NCBI RefSeq assembly: GCF_042752395.1 | Contig: NZ_JBHYXZ010000012.1 | Location: 29,106 to 93,105 of the forward strand | DNA: 64,000 nt | DNA from: Actinosynnema sp042752395 | Lineage (GTDB): Bacteria; Actinomycetota; Actinomycetes; Mycobacteriales; Pseudonocardiaceae | Reading direction: 5' to 3' | Shown: in pieces, positions 1 to 7,990 of the stretch | Layout: each line of letters begins with the position of its first letter | Numbering within the stretch: the stretch's first letter is position 1 | The notes under the pieces: model-generated | What the model was told of the DNA's origin: nothing | Database searches by the model: none | Seen by the model: only the letters and a program-made list of their open reading frames with translations | Made by a program: the position numbers and the translations under genes

Positions 1-116
1 GTCTGCGCGACCGTCCGGCCCTGCAAGCCGGTCGCGTTGGACGTCCACATGACCAGCGCGAGCACGGCCACCATGCCGCCCGCGACGGCGATGGCGATGC
101 GATTCCGTCGGATCAC
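1..116 (-). CDS. N-terminus of an anchored or secreted protein (partial)
   Basis: Only the first 38 codons are in the window; the gene continues off the left edge. On the minus strand a GTG at 116 is preceded by GGAGGAA about five bases upstream. The N-terminus has basic residues (VIRRNRIAIA) followed by a hydrophobic stretch of about 20 residues (AVAGGMVAVLALVMW), which is a signal peptide or signal anchor. It is divergent from the peptidase gene at 233, so the 117-232 interval should hold both promoters. Function cannot be told from this fragment. Confidence 0.6.
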   Translation of the reverse strand, partial: MIRRNRIAIAVAGGMVAVLALVMWTSNATGLQGRTVAQ

Positions 117-232
117 TTCGTTCCTCCTCGGTCCGTCATGCGCTCCACCGACGACTACGGCCCCCCGACGAACCCGGTTCAGCCGCACCCGAAGACGTGA
201 ACCAAGACAGGGGGTGCCCGTAGGGTGTCCGG

Positions 233-2302
233 GTGGGCAACGAGATCTCCTTCCCGCGCCAGCACGCGCGCACCCAGCGGTTCACCCTCGGCGCACCCCG
301 GACGTTCACCGCGGCCCCGGACGGCGCCAAGGTGTACTTCCTCCGCACCGCCACGGCCACGAGCCGGGCGAACGGCCTCTGGGCGTTCGACACCGCCACC
401 GGCGCGGAGGTGCTGCTGGCCGACCCCGGCACCCTGCTGACCGACCCCGAGGACCTGTCGCCGCAGGAGCGGGCGCGCCGCGAGCGCACCCGCGAGCAGG
501 CCGCGGGCATCGTGGGCTACGCCACCGACAGCGACGTCCGGCAGGCCGTGTTCGCGTTGTCCGGCAGGCTGTTCGTGCTCGAACTGGCCACCGCCGCCGT
601 CCGCGAGCTGCCCGTGCGCGGCGCGGCGATCGACCCGCGCCTGGACCCGACCGGCCGCCGGGTCGGCTACGTGGTGGACGGCGCGCTGCACGTGGTGGAC
701 CTGGAGACCGGCGCGGACCGCGTGGTCGCCGCCCCGGACGGCCCGGACGTCACGTGGGGCCTCGCGGAGTTCATCGCCGCCGAGGAGATGGGTCGCCACC
801 GCGGCTACTGGTTCTCCCCGGACGGCGAGCACGTGCTGGCGGCCCGCGTGGACAACGGGCCCGTGCCGCGCTGGCACATCGCCGACCCCGCCAACCCCGG
901 CACGCCCGCCGCCGAGATCGCCTACCCGGCCGCCGGCGAGGCCAACGCCGTGGTGGAGCTGGCGATCTTCAACACCGGCCGGGTCGACGTGACGTGGGAC
1001 CGCGAGGCGTTCCCCTACCTCACCACGGTCTCCTGGTCCACGCACGGCAAGCCGCTGCTCCAGGTCCAGTCACGCGACCAGCGCCGGGTCCGGGTGCTCG
1101 CGGTCGACGTCGTGACCGGTCGCACCGAGGTCGTCGCCGACGACCGGGACCCGCACTGGTTGGAGATCGTGCCCGGCGCGCCGCGCTGGACGCCGAACGG
1201 CGAACTGCTGCGCGTGCTGCCGCTCGGCGACGCGAACCGGCTCGTCGTGGGCGACCGGCCGTGGACCCCGGACGGCTTCCAGGTCCGGTCCGTCCTCGAC
1301 GTCGCCGAGGACGGCGTGCTCGTCACCGCGTCCACCGACGACCCGACGCAGACGCACGTGTTCCTGGTCGGCCCGGACCAGGTGACCCGGCTGTCCACTG
1401 AGGACGGCGTGCACGGCGCGACCCGCGCCGGCGGCGTCCTGGTCCTGTCCCGCTCCTCCCTGGACCACTTCGGCGCTCGAACGACCGTCACCGCGAACGG
1501 GACGACCCGCACGATCGGCTCGTTCGCCGAGACCCCCGTCCTCACCCCGGAGGTCCGGCTCCTGACCGTCGGCGAACGCGACCTGCGCGCCGCGCTCCTC
1601 TTCCCGCGCGACCACGTGCCCGGCACCAGGCTGCCCGTCCTGCTCGACCCCTACGGCGGCCCGCACGCGCAGCGCGTCGTGTCCGCCCGCAACGCCTACC
1701 TGGCCTCGCAGTGGCTGGCCGACCAGGGCTTCGCCGTCCTGGTCGTGGACGGCCGCGGCACGCCCGGTCGCGGCCCGGCCTGGGAGCGGGAGATCGCGTT
1801 CGACTTCGCCGGCGCCACCCTGGAGGACCAGGTGGACGCGCTGCACGCGGTCGCGGCCCGCGAACCCGACCTGGACCTGACCCGGGTGGGCATCCGCGGC
1901 TGGTCCTACGGCGGCTACCTGGCCGCGCTCGCCGTCCTGCGCCGCCCGGACGTCTTCCACGCGGGCATCGCCGGCGCGCCGGTGACCGACTGGCGGCTCT
2001 ACGACACCCACTACACCGAGCGCTACCTCGGCCACCCGGCCGAGAAGCCGGAGGTGTACGACGCCAACTCCCTCATCGCCGACGCCCCGAAGCTGGAGCG
2101 CCCGCTGATGATCGTGCACGGCCTGGCGGACGACAACGTGGTGGCGGCGCACACCCTGCGCCTGTCGTCGGCGCTGCTGGCCGCCGGCCGCCCGCACACC
2201 GTGCTGCCGCTGTCCGGCGTGACCCACATGACCCCGCAGGAGCAGGTCGCCGAGAACCTGCTGCTCCTCCAGGTCGACTTCCTGCGCCGCTCCCTCGCCT
2301 GA
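233..2302 (+). CDS. S9 family prolyl oligopeptidase / dipeptidyl peptidase IV-like
   Basis: A 689-residue protein with the DPP-IV layout: an N-terminal beta-propeller (about residues 20-430) and a C-terminal alpha/beta hydrolase. The triad is visible: Ser558 in GWSYGGY, Asp633 or Asp634 in HGLADDNV, and His665 in GVTHMT. The Glu-Glu motif that binds the substrate N-terminus in DPP-IV is present in the propeller (FIAAEEMGRHRGYW), which favours a dipeptidyl peptidase over an endo-oligopeptidase. There is no signal peptide, so it is probably cytoplasmic. It starts with GTG at 233. The product would release N-terminal dipeptides, typically with proline or alanine in second place; the exact specificity is inferred from the family. 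Confidence 0.9.
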   Translation: MGNEISFPRQHARTQRFTLGAPRTFTAAPDGAKVYFLRTATATSRANGLWAFDTATGAEVLLADPGTLLTDPEDLSPQERARRERTREQAAGIVGYATDSDVRQAVFALSGRLFVLELATAAVRELPVRGAAIDPRLDPTGRRVGYVVDGALHVVDLETGADRVVAAPDGPDVTWGLAEFIAAEEMGRHRGYWFSPDGEHVLAARVDNGPVPRWHIADPANPGTPAAEIAYPAAGEANAVVELAIFNTGRVDVTWDREAFPYLTTVSWSTHGKPLLQVQSRDQRRVRVLAVDVVTGRTEVVADDRDPHWLEIVPGAPRWTPNGELLRVLPLGDANRLVVGDRPWTPDGFQVRSVLDVAEDGVLVTASTDDPTQTHVFLVGPDQVTRLSTEDGVHGATRAGGVLVLSRSSLDHFGARTTVTANGTTRTIGSFAETPVLTPEVRLLTVGERDLRAALLFPRDHVPGTRLPVLLDPYGGPHAQRVVSARNAYLASQWLADQGFAVLVVDGRGTPGRGPAWEREIAFDFAGATLEDQVDALHAVAAREPDLDLTRVGIRGWSYGGYLAALAVLRRPDVFHAGIAGAPVTDWRLYDTHYTERYLGHPAEKPEVYDANSLIADAPKLERPLMIVHGLADDNVVAAHTLRLSSALLAAGRPHTVLPLSGVTHMTPQEQVAENLLLLQVDFLRRSLA

Positions 2303-2513
2303 GGAACGCCGGAGCGGGGGGGGGGGCGCGGCGCGGGGCCCCGCCCCCCCCCCCCACGCGCCACGCAGGCGGGCACCCGGCCGCGGNNNNNNNNNNGCGG
2401 CCCGGGGCCCAGAAACCGGCGCTCCCCCCCGGTCCCACTCCCGGCCCCGCCCCCGCGTTTCCTCACCGCGGGGGGGGGCCCCCCCCGGGGGCGCGCCCCC
2501 GCTCCACCACGCA
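2303..2513. other. Assembly gap (10 N) in G/C homopolymer, no gene
   Basis: The interval between the peptidase and speE holds ten N at 2387-2396, flanked by long runs of G and C (for example 2317-2325 and 2344-2355). Such runs beside an N gap look like poor contig ends rather than biology. No coding sequence can be supported. A terminator for the two convergent genes would be expected here but cannot be read. Confidence 0.75.
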
Positions 2514-3356
2514 TCAGGCCAACGAGTGCCGAACCCGGTACGGCGGGATCGAGTTGCCCACCAACGCCAGGTCGTCGATCGTCTCCGGCCGGTAACCGCA
2601 CGCGGGCAGCCGCTCGACCATCAACGCCGTCGGGTCGGCCACCTCGTCCGCGCGCCCGAACAGGTACGCCCACTCGTGCTCGTCCGAGCCGTAGTACGCG
2701 ACCGTGTCGAACACGTCGTTGAACCGCTGCCACATGCGGGTCAACGTGGTGTTGCGCCACATCGTCTGGCAACCGGCCTGCGACACCACCACGCCGCTCG
2801 GCGTGAGCAGCGCCTTGCACAGGCCGAGGAACTCCGCGCCGTAGAGGCGGTTGTGCTGCGCCTCCTCCTCGCGCTCGTCCGGCAGGTCCACCAGGACGAT
2901 GTCGTAACGCTCCGACGTCGTCCGGATGTACTCGTACCCGTCGATGTACCGCACGCGGATCGGGCCCTCGCCCTTCTCCGCCAGCGCCAGCTCGTCGGGC
3001 GTGTACCCGTAGGGCAGGTGCTCGGCGCACAGCCGCACGGCCTGCTCGTCGATGTCGATGTGGTCGACCACCGACGCGCCCGCCGCCACGGCCATCTGGC
3101 ACACGACGCCCTCCGACGACCCGATGACCAGCACCCGGTCGACGCGGTCGGCCAGCAGCAGCGCCGGGACCATCAGCGCCTCGTGGTAGGTGAGCTGGCT
3201 GAACTCGGTGCTCTGCCGGTCGTCGTCGCAGAACAGCGACAGGCCCTGGGTGGTGCGGGCGATCACCAGGTGCTGGAACTCCGTCCTGGTGTCGACCACG
3301 ACCTCCGACACGTCCCAGTGCCTGGTCATCCCCGCCGCGAGTGGTTCGCGGATCAC
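2514..3356 (-). CDS. speE: Spermidine synthase-like aminopropyltransferase
   Basis: A 280-residue protein with the spermidine-synthase fold: an N-terminal beta-strand part (about 1-60), then a Rossmann methyltransferase-like domain with VLVIGSSEG at the nucleotide-binding loop, acidic HIDID that would bind the aminopropyl donor, and DIVLVDLPD where the family has its second acidic motif. It would transfer aminopropyl from decarboxylated S-adenosylmethionine to putrescine or a similar diamine. Its start overlaps the end of speD by 4 bp, which implies translational coupling. Together with speD and the decarboxylase upstream it completes a polyamine route. The C-terminus ends just beside the low-quality gap region but looks intact. 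Confidence 0.85.
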   Translation of the reverse strand: MIREPLAAGMTRHWDVSEVVVDTRTEFQHLVIARTTQGLSLFCDDDRQSTEFSQLTYHEALMVPALLLADRVDRVLVIGSSEGVVCQMAVAAGASVVDHIDIDEQAVRLCAEHLPYGYTPDELALAEKGEGPIRVRYIDGYEYIRTTSERYDIVLVDLPDEREEEAQHNRLYGAEFLGLCKALLTPSGVVVSQAGCQTMWRNTTLTRMWQRFNDVFDTVAYYGSDEHEWAYLFGRADEVADPTALMVERLPACGYRPETIDDLALVGNSIPPYRVRHSLA

Positions 3357-3763
3357 GCTTTCTCCTCACCGACGAGCGCGGGGACGCGGTGGCCCCGGCT
3401 GATCATGTCCGTCCGTGCCGACACGGCGCCCAGGGCCTCGGCCAGCAACTGCACCGCCAGCGCGGGCTTGGCCCGCGTGCCGCACGTGAACACGTCCACG
3501 AACACGGCACCGACCTCCGGGTACGTGTGGATGGACGCGTGCGACTCCGACAACAGGGCCAGCACGGTGACCCCTTGCGGCTCGAACTGCTTGGAGACCA
3601 CCTCCAACACCGTGGCATCAGCCTGGGTGAGCGCCTCGCCGAGCGCGTGTCGCAGGAACTGCTCGTCGTCGAGCAGCTCCGGGCTCACGCCTTCCAGCTC
3701 GGCGAGCACGTGCTGTCCTGCGAACAAGCCAACCGGCTCGGATTCGCACGGGAGTTCGGACAT
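3353..3763 (-). CDS. speD: S-adenosylmethionine decarboxylase proenzyme (class 1b)
   Basis: 136 residues, the usual length of the small prokaryotic SpeD. It carries the self-processing motif LLSESHASIHTYPE: cleavage between Glu73 and Ser74 would turn the serine into the pyruvoyl cofactor. His79 and Cys94 (FTCGT) match the processing and proton-donor residues of the family. ATG at 3763 is chosen over the TTG one codon earlier because GGAG lies six bases upstream of the ATG. It supplies decarboxylated SAM to the overlapping speE. Confidence 0.92.
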   Translation of the reverse strand: MSELPCESEPVGLFAGQHVLAELEGVSPELLDDEQFLRHALGEALTQADATVLEVVSKQFEPQGVTVLALLSESHASIHTYPEVGAVFVDVFTCGTRAKPALAVQLLAEALGAVSARTDMISRGHRVPALVGEEKA

Positions 3764-3818
3764 CAATCACTCCAAACATCTTCAGGAGGGGCACTGCAGC
3801 GGACAGTCGGGAGCGCGC

Positions 3819-5003
3819 TCATCGCACGCAGTGGGTGGCCAGCGGCGGGAAGCCGTTGAACGCCACCGACGAGTAGCTGGCCGTGTACGCGCCCGCGCCG
3901 ATCAGGTCGACGTGGTCGCCCGCGCGCAGGTCCAGCGGCAGCTCGTAGCACGTGTTCTGGTACAGGACGTCGTCCGCGTCGCACGTCGGACCGGCCAGGA
4001 CGACGGGGCCGACCGGCTCGCCGGACGTGGGCGCGCCGTCCCGGAAGGTCTCCAGCGGGTACGCGATCGCCTCGCCCTCGGTCTCCGCGAGGCCGCCGTA
4101 GCGGCCGATGTCGAGGAAGACCCAGCGGCGCTCGTCCGAATAGGACTTCCGCGCCACCAGCACGACCTCGGAGCGGACGAGGCCCGACTCGGCCACGACG
4201 GCGCGTCCCGGCTCGATCATCACCTCGGGCTCGAAGTCGCCGAAGTGCCGCGCGATCGACGCGGTGATGGCCGCGCCGTACTCGGCCAGTGGCGGCGGCT
4301 GCTCCAGGTAGCCCGCGGGCAGGCCGCCGCCCAGGTTGACCGTGGTCGGCGCGAGCCCTTCGGCGCGCAGCTTCCCGATGATCTCGGCGGCGTCGGCGAT
4401 GGCTCCGTCCCAGCCGTTCGGGTCCAGCTGCTGCGACCCGGCGTGGAACGCCACGCCCAGCGGAACGAGCCCGAGTTCGGCGGCCAACCGCAGGAGATCC
4501 GTCGCCATCTCGGGCGAGCAGCCGAACTTCTTGCCGAACGGGTAGGTGGAACCCTTGCTGTTGACCAGGATCCGCAGCATCACCGACGCGCCGGGCGCGT
4601 GCTCGGCCAACGCGCGCACGTCCTGTTCGCTGTCGGACACGAACAGTCGCACACCGCGGTCGTGGGCGTAGGCGATGTCCCGCGCCTTCTTGATCGGGTT
4701 GCTGTAGGAGATCGCGCCCGGCGCCGCGCCGCGGGCCAGGCACAGGTCGATCTCGGCGGGGCTGGCGACGTCGAAGCTCGACCCCTCGGCGGCGAGCAGC
4801 TCGACCACCTCGGGCGTCGGGTTCGCCTTGACCGCGTAGAAGATCCCCACCCGCGGCAGCGCCGCGCGGATCGCCGCGAACCGGTCCCGCACCGTCGGCA
4901 GGTCGATGACCAGGCAGGGTGTCGGGGGTTGGTCGTGGTCCAGGAAACGACGAATACGAGCCATTGCCTCGTTGAGCCGGTGATCGGCAAAGCTCGTCGT
5001 CAT
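3819..5003 (-). CDS. Group III PLP ornithine/lysine decarboxylase
   Basis: An alanine-racemase-fold decarboxylase of 394 residues from ATG 5003. Lys59 in FYAVKANP would bind pyridoxal phosphate; HAGSQ, the glycine-rich NLGGGLP phosphate-binding loop and EPGR follow in order; Cys341 in GPTCDADD is the catalytic cysteine of the dimer interface. It would decarboxylate ornithine and/or lysine to putrescine or cadaverine. It heads the leftward operon with speD and speE (55 bp to speD), which fits putrescine supply. A TTG at 5027 is an alternative start. Ornithine against lysine preference cannot be read from the sequence. Confidence 0.88.
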   Translation of the reverse strand: MTTSFADHRLNEAMARIRRFLDHDQPPTPCLVIDLPTVRDRFAAIRAALPRVGIFYAVKANPTPEVVELLAAEGSSFDVASPAEIDLCLARGAAPGAISYSNPIKKARDIAYAHDRGVRLFVSDSEQDVRALAEHAPGASVMLRILVNSKGSTYPFGKKFGCSPEMATDLLRLAAELGLVPLGVAFHAGSQQLDPNGWDGAIADAAEIIGKLRAEGLAPTTVNLGGGLPAGYLEQPPPLAEYGAAITASIARHFGDFEPEVMIEPGRAVVAESGLVRSEVVLVARKSYSDERRWVFLDIGRYGGLAETEGEAIAYPLETFRDGAPTSGEPVGPVVLAGPTCDADDVLYQNTCYELPLDLRAGDHVDLIGAGAYTASYSSVAFNGFPPLATHCVR

Positions 5004-5101
5004 CTCGCTAGGGGTCCCCCTCCGCAACCGTGATCAGGCACGGTCTGACCGTGTTCGGGCACGGCCGTCCACTCTAGGTGGTGCAGGCGAAAAATGCGCT
5101 A

Positions 5102-6349
5102 TCAGCCGGCGAACTTGTGATGCAACTCCACGACGCTGATGTCCGGCGGCGCGCCGACGCGCACCGGCGGACCCCAGAACCCGGCCCCGTTGCTGGTGTA
5201 GACCTGGGTGCCGTCGACCGTCTCCAGACCGCTGCGCACCGGCTGCTGCAGGCCCACCGCGAGGTGGAACGGGTACATCTGCCCGCCGTGCGTGTGGCCG
5301 GACAACTGCAGGTCGACGCCGTGCTTGGCGGCCTCGCGGACCTGCACCGGCTGGTGCGCCAGCAGGACCACCGGCGTGGCCGGGTCGCGGCCCGCCAGCG
5401 CCCGGTCGAAGTCCGGGCCGTCGCCGAACGCCTCGCCGTTGACGTCGTTGACGCCCGCGAGGTCGAACGACGCGCCGGCCCGCTCGATCGCCAGCCGCTC
5501 GTTGCGCAGCGGGTTGACGCCGAGCCGCTCCAGCTCCGCCAGCCACGGCTCCGCGCCCGAGTAGTACTCGTGGTTTCCGGTGACGAAGAAGCTGCCGTGC
5601 GTGCTCACGAGGTCGCGCAGCGGAGCCGCCGCCTCGCCCAGCTCGGCCACCGTGCCGTCGACCAGGTCGCCGACGACGGCCACCAGGTCCACCTGCTGCT
5701 CGTTGATCATCCGCACGATGCGCTCGGTGTGCGCGCGGCCGAGGAGCGGTCCGAGGTGGATGTCGCTCACCACCGCGATGCGGTAGCCGGACAGGCGGCG
5801 GTCGAGCTTGGCGAGGGTGACCGGGATCCGCTTCACCACCGGGTCGCCCAACGCCTGCGTGGTGCCGTAGCTCACCACGCCCGCCGTCGCCACGCCGCCG
5901 GCGATGGCCAACGACCGGGCGATGAACAGGCGCCGACCCAGGTCCTCCGGCCTGCCGAGCGTGCCGTCCGGCGTCTCCACGACCGCGTCCGGCACGTCGA
6001 CCGGCTCGGCCGCGCCCACCGGCTCGGCCACGCCGACCGGGGCCGGGACCTCACGCCGGCGCGCCGCCCGCACCAGCAGGACCCGCGGGATCTCCAGCAC
6101 GCCCAGGATCAGTGCGAAGTAGAACGCCCCCGCCAACCACACGAACCCCGGCCAGGCCACGACCACGCCGAACCCCGACCCGAGCCGGCTCACCGCGAGG
6201 GCCGCCATCACCAGCAGGTACAGCGCGACCACGACCGCGGTGCCCACCCGGCGACCGCGCCCCGGCCGCGTGGTGGCCCGCACGGCCCGCTTCCAGATGT
6301 AGTAGTGCGCCGCGCCCATCACGACGGCGAACAGCACGAAGAACAACAA
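5102..6349 (-). CDS. Membrane-anchored metallophosphoesterase (YkuE-like)
   Basis: About 415 residues: several N-terminal membrane helices (roughly 1-20, 35-55, 65-90, plus one near the basic RRLF segment before the catalytic part), then a calcineurin-like phosphoesterase. The metal-binding signature is complete: VSDIHLG, GDLVDG, GNHEY, and SGHTHGG. TTG at 6349 is taken as the start because GGAGG lies six bases upstream; longer in-frame versions run into the promoter of the divergent sigma factor. The catalytic domain is C-terminal to a membrane segment, probably on the outer face. Substrate unknown; relatives act on phosphodiesters or lipid-linked phosphates. Confidence 0.8.
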   Translation of the reverse strand: MLFFVLFAVVMGAAHYYIWKRAVRATTRPGRGRRVGTAVVVALYLLVMAALAVSRLGSGFGVVVAWPGFVWLAGAFYFALILGVLEIPRVLLVRAARRREVPAPVGVAEPVGAAEPVDVPDAVVETPDGTLGRPEDLGRRLFIARSLAIAGGVATAGVVSYGTTQALGDPVVKRIPVTLAKLDRRLSGYRIAVVSDIHLGPLLGRAHTERIVRMINEQQVDLVAVVGDLVDGTVAELGEAAAPLRDLVSTHGSFFVTGNHEYYSGAEPWLAELERLGVNPLRNERLAIERAGASFDLAGVNDVNGEAFGDGPDFDRALAGRDPATPVVLLAHQPVQVREAAKHGVDLQLSGHTHGGQMYPFHLAVGLQQPVRSGLETVDGTQVYTSNGAGFWGPPVRVGAPPDISVVELHHKFAG

Positions 6350-6461
6350 GCACGGCCTCCCCAGTGGTGGTATGCCCAGTTTCCACGAATCCCGGAGCCG
6401 GCATGCAACCCCCCGACCGCCCGCGGGCGTGATTACCGCGTACCGCAGCAGGGGAGGACGG

Positions 6462-6965
6462 ATGAGTGATCGGGACGCCGCGTTCGCCGAGTACTTCGCG
6501 GCGCGGTCCGAGGCCATGCGCGGCACGGCGTACCTGCTGTGCGGCGACTGGCACCGGGCCGAGGACCTGGTTCAGGCCACTTTCGCGAAGCTCTACGTGG
6601 CGTGGCGGCGGATCGACCGCCCCGAGGCACTCGACGCCTACACCCGCCGGACGCTCGTCCGGACGTTCGTGTCCGACCTGCGTCGCGGCTGGTTCCGCAG
6701 GGAACGGGTGAGCGACACCACCGTCGAGGTGGCGGACGTCGGGCGTGGCTCGGCGGAGGACCGGCTGGTGCTGCTGGCGGCGCTGGCCAAGGTGCCGCCG
6801 CGGCAACGCGCCGTGCTCGTGCTGCGGTACTGGGAGGACCTGTCGGTGGAGGACACCGCCAGGGCGTTGCGCTGTTCCGAAGGAACCGTGAAGAGCCAGG
6901 CCGCGCGGGGGCTGCAGACGCTGCGCGGCCTGCTCATCCCTCAGCAGGGAGAAAAGGTGCGATGA
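6462..6965 (+). CDS. SigE-family ECF RNA polymerase sigma factor
   Basis: 167 residues with sigma region 2 (about 10-75, including the AEDLVQATFAKLY segment) and region 4 (about 105-160, helix-turn-helix in DLSVEDTARALRCSEGTVKSQAARGL). This matches the short actinobacterial SigE family, which lacks region 3. The ATG at 6462 has GGGGAGG just upstream; the longer in-frame ORF from 6372 is disfavoured by that. Its last codons overlap the next gene by 4 bp, the classic layout of a sigma factor with its regulator. Confidence 0.88.
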   Translation: MSDRDAAFAEYFAARSEAMRGTAYLLCGDWHRAEDLVQATFAKLYVAWRRIDRPEALDAYTRRTLVRTFVSDLRRGWFRRERVSDTTVEVADVGRGSAEDRLVLLAALAKVPPRQRAVLVLRYWEDLSVEDTARALRCSEGTVKSQAARGLQTLRGLLIPQQGEKVR

Positions 6966-7861
6966 ACGAGCACGAGCTGAAGAGCGCGTTGCGCGAGGTG
7001 ATGGTGGCGAGCAGCCCGCCGCCACCGATGAGCCCGGAGGCCGCGCTGGACCGCGGTCGCCGGGCGCAGCGCCGCAGGCAGGCCACGCGGGGAGGTGCGG
7101 TCGCCGGTCTCGCGGTGGTGGCCATCGCGGTCGGCGCGGTGCTGCTGCCGCAGCTGACCGGTGGCGGCGGCTCCGGCGTCGGGGTGGCGGGAGGGCAGCC
7201 GTCGGATCCCCGGCCGTCGGCAGGGGCGGCGCCGCTGTCGGGCGCGCCGCCGGTCGACACCAGGACGCCGTGGCCCGACGGCCAGGGCGACCGGACCGCC
7301 ACCGGCGGACCGCGGGCGGACAAGGGGGTCGCGTTGCTCAACGACCTGGCCTCGTCGTTGCCGCCCGGCGTGAAGGCCGAGGACCGGACCCGGATCGGCT
7401 TCGCCGACCACGGGCCCATGACGTGGCGCCAGGCGCAGTTCGCCGAGTACGTCGGCGACCTCCAGGTCTGGGAGTACGAAGCGCGCACGCCGGTCGTGTT
7501 CCCCGGCGAGCCGGGGGTCGGCGAGCTGACGATCAAGGTCGAGACCCGGGGCAACACTCGCCTCGGCGACCTGGTCGGGTGCGCGGCGGCGACGCGGTAC
7601 CCGTACCCGGTGTCCGGCGGCACGTGCCAGGTGGTCGACGTCGAGGGCAAGCAGGTCGCCGTGGTCACCGGGGCGACCCGGGACGGGGACGCCAACACGC
7701 TCGACGCGGCGGCGTTCCACCGGCACCCGGACGGGACGCTGGTGACCGTCGCGTACGCGGACGAGTTCCTGCAGTCCGGCCACCCGCCGCTGTCGCGGCC
7801 CGCGCTGACCCCGGCGCAGCTCGCGGCGCTCGCGGCGGACCCGAAGTTCCACCTGGACTGA
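6962..7861 (+). CDS. Single-pass membrane protein, possible anti-sigma factor
   Basis: 299 residues starting at ATG 6962 inside the sigma-factor stop (ATGA). A cytoplasmic N-terminus of about 42 residues ends in a basic stretch (RGRRAQRRRQ), followed by one hydrophobic segment (about 43-65, VAGLAVVAIAVGAVLLPQL) and an extracytoplasmic domain with a Gly/Pro/Ser linker. The architecture and coupling suggest it controls the preceding sigma factor. No zinc-binding HxxxCxxC anti-sigma motif is present in the short N-terminus, so the role is an inference from context. Confidence 0.7.
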   Translation: MNEHELKSALREVMVASSPPPPMSPEAALDRGRRAQRRRQATRGGAVAGLAVVAIAVGAVLLPQLTGGGGSGVGVAGGQPSDPRPSAGAAPLSGAPPVDTRTPWPDGQGDRTATGGPRADKGVALLNDLASSLPPGVKAEDRTRIGFADHGPMTWRQAQFAEYVGDLQVWEYEARTPVVFPGEPGVGELTIKVETRGNTRLGDLVGCAAATRYPYPVSGGTCQVVDVEGKQVAVVTGATRDGDANTLDAAAFHRHPDGTLVTVAYADEFLQSGHPPLSRPALTPAQLAALAADPKFHLD

Positions 7862-7881
7862 GCCGGCACGGGGATCCGGGA

Positions 7882-7912
7882 GGCCGGGCGGCGTGGCGCC
7901 GCCCGGCCTTTT
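7882..7912 (+). terminator. Rho-independent terminator
   Basis: A perfect 12-bp GC stem (7882-7893 with 7897-7908) closed by a 3-nt loop and followed directly by TTTT. It lies 20 bp after the stop of the sigma/anti-sigma pair. Confidence 0.9.
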
Positions 7913-7990
7913 CGGTCACCGACTGCGTCTCCCATCGCCCGTCCAGGGGTACTCCATCGGTGTGTTCGTGCAGGTACCGTGCTGTTCGCC

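Noticed and set aside
2526..5033. Plus-strand open frame of 835 codons opposite the polyamine operon
   Set aside because: It is the antisense of three genes with intact active sites (speE, speD and the decarboxylase); its translation is low-complexity Arg/His/Val as expected from high-GC third positions.
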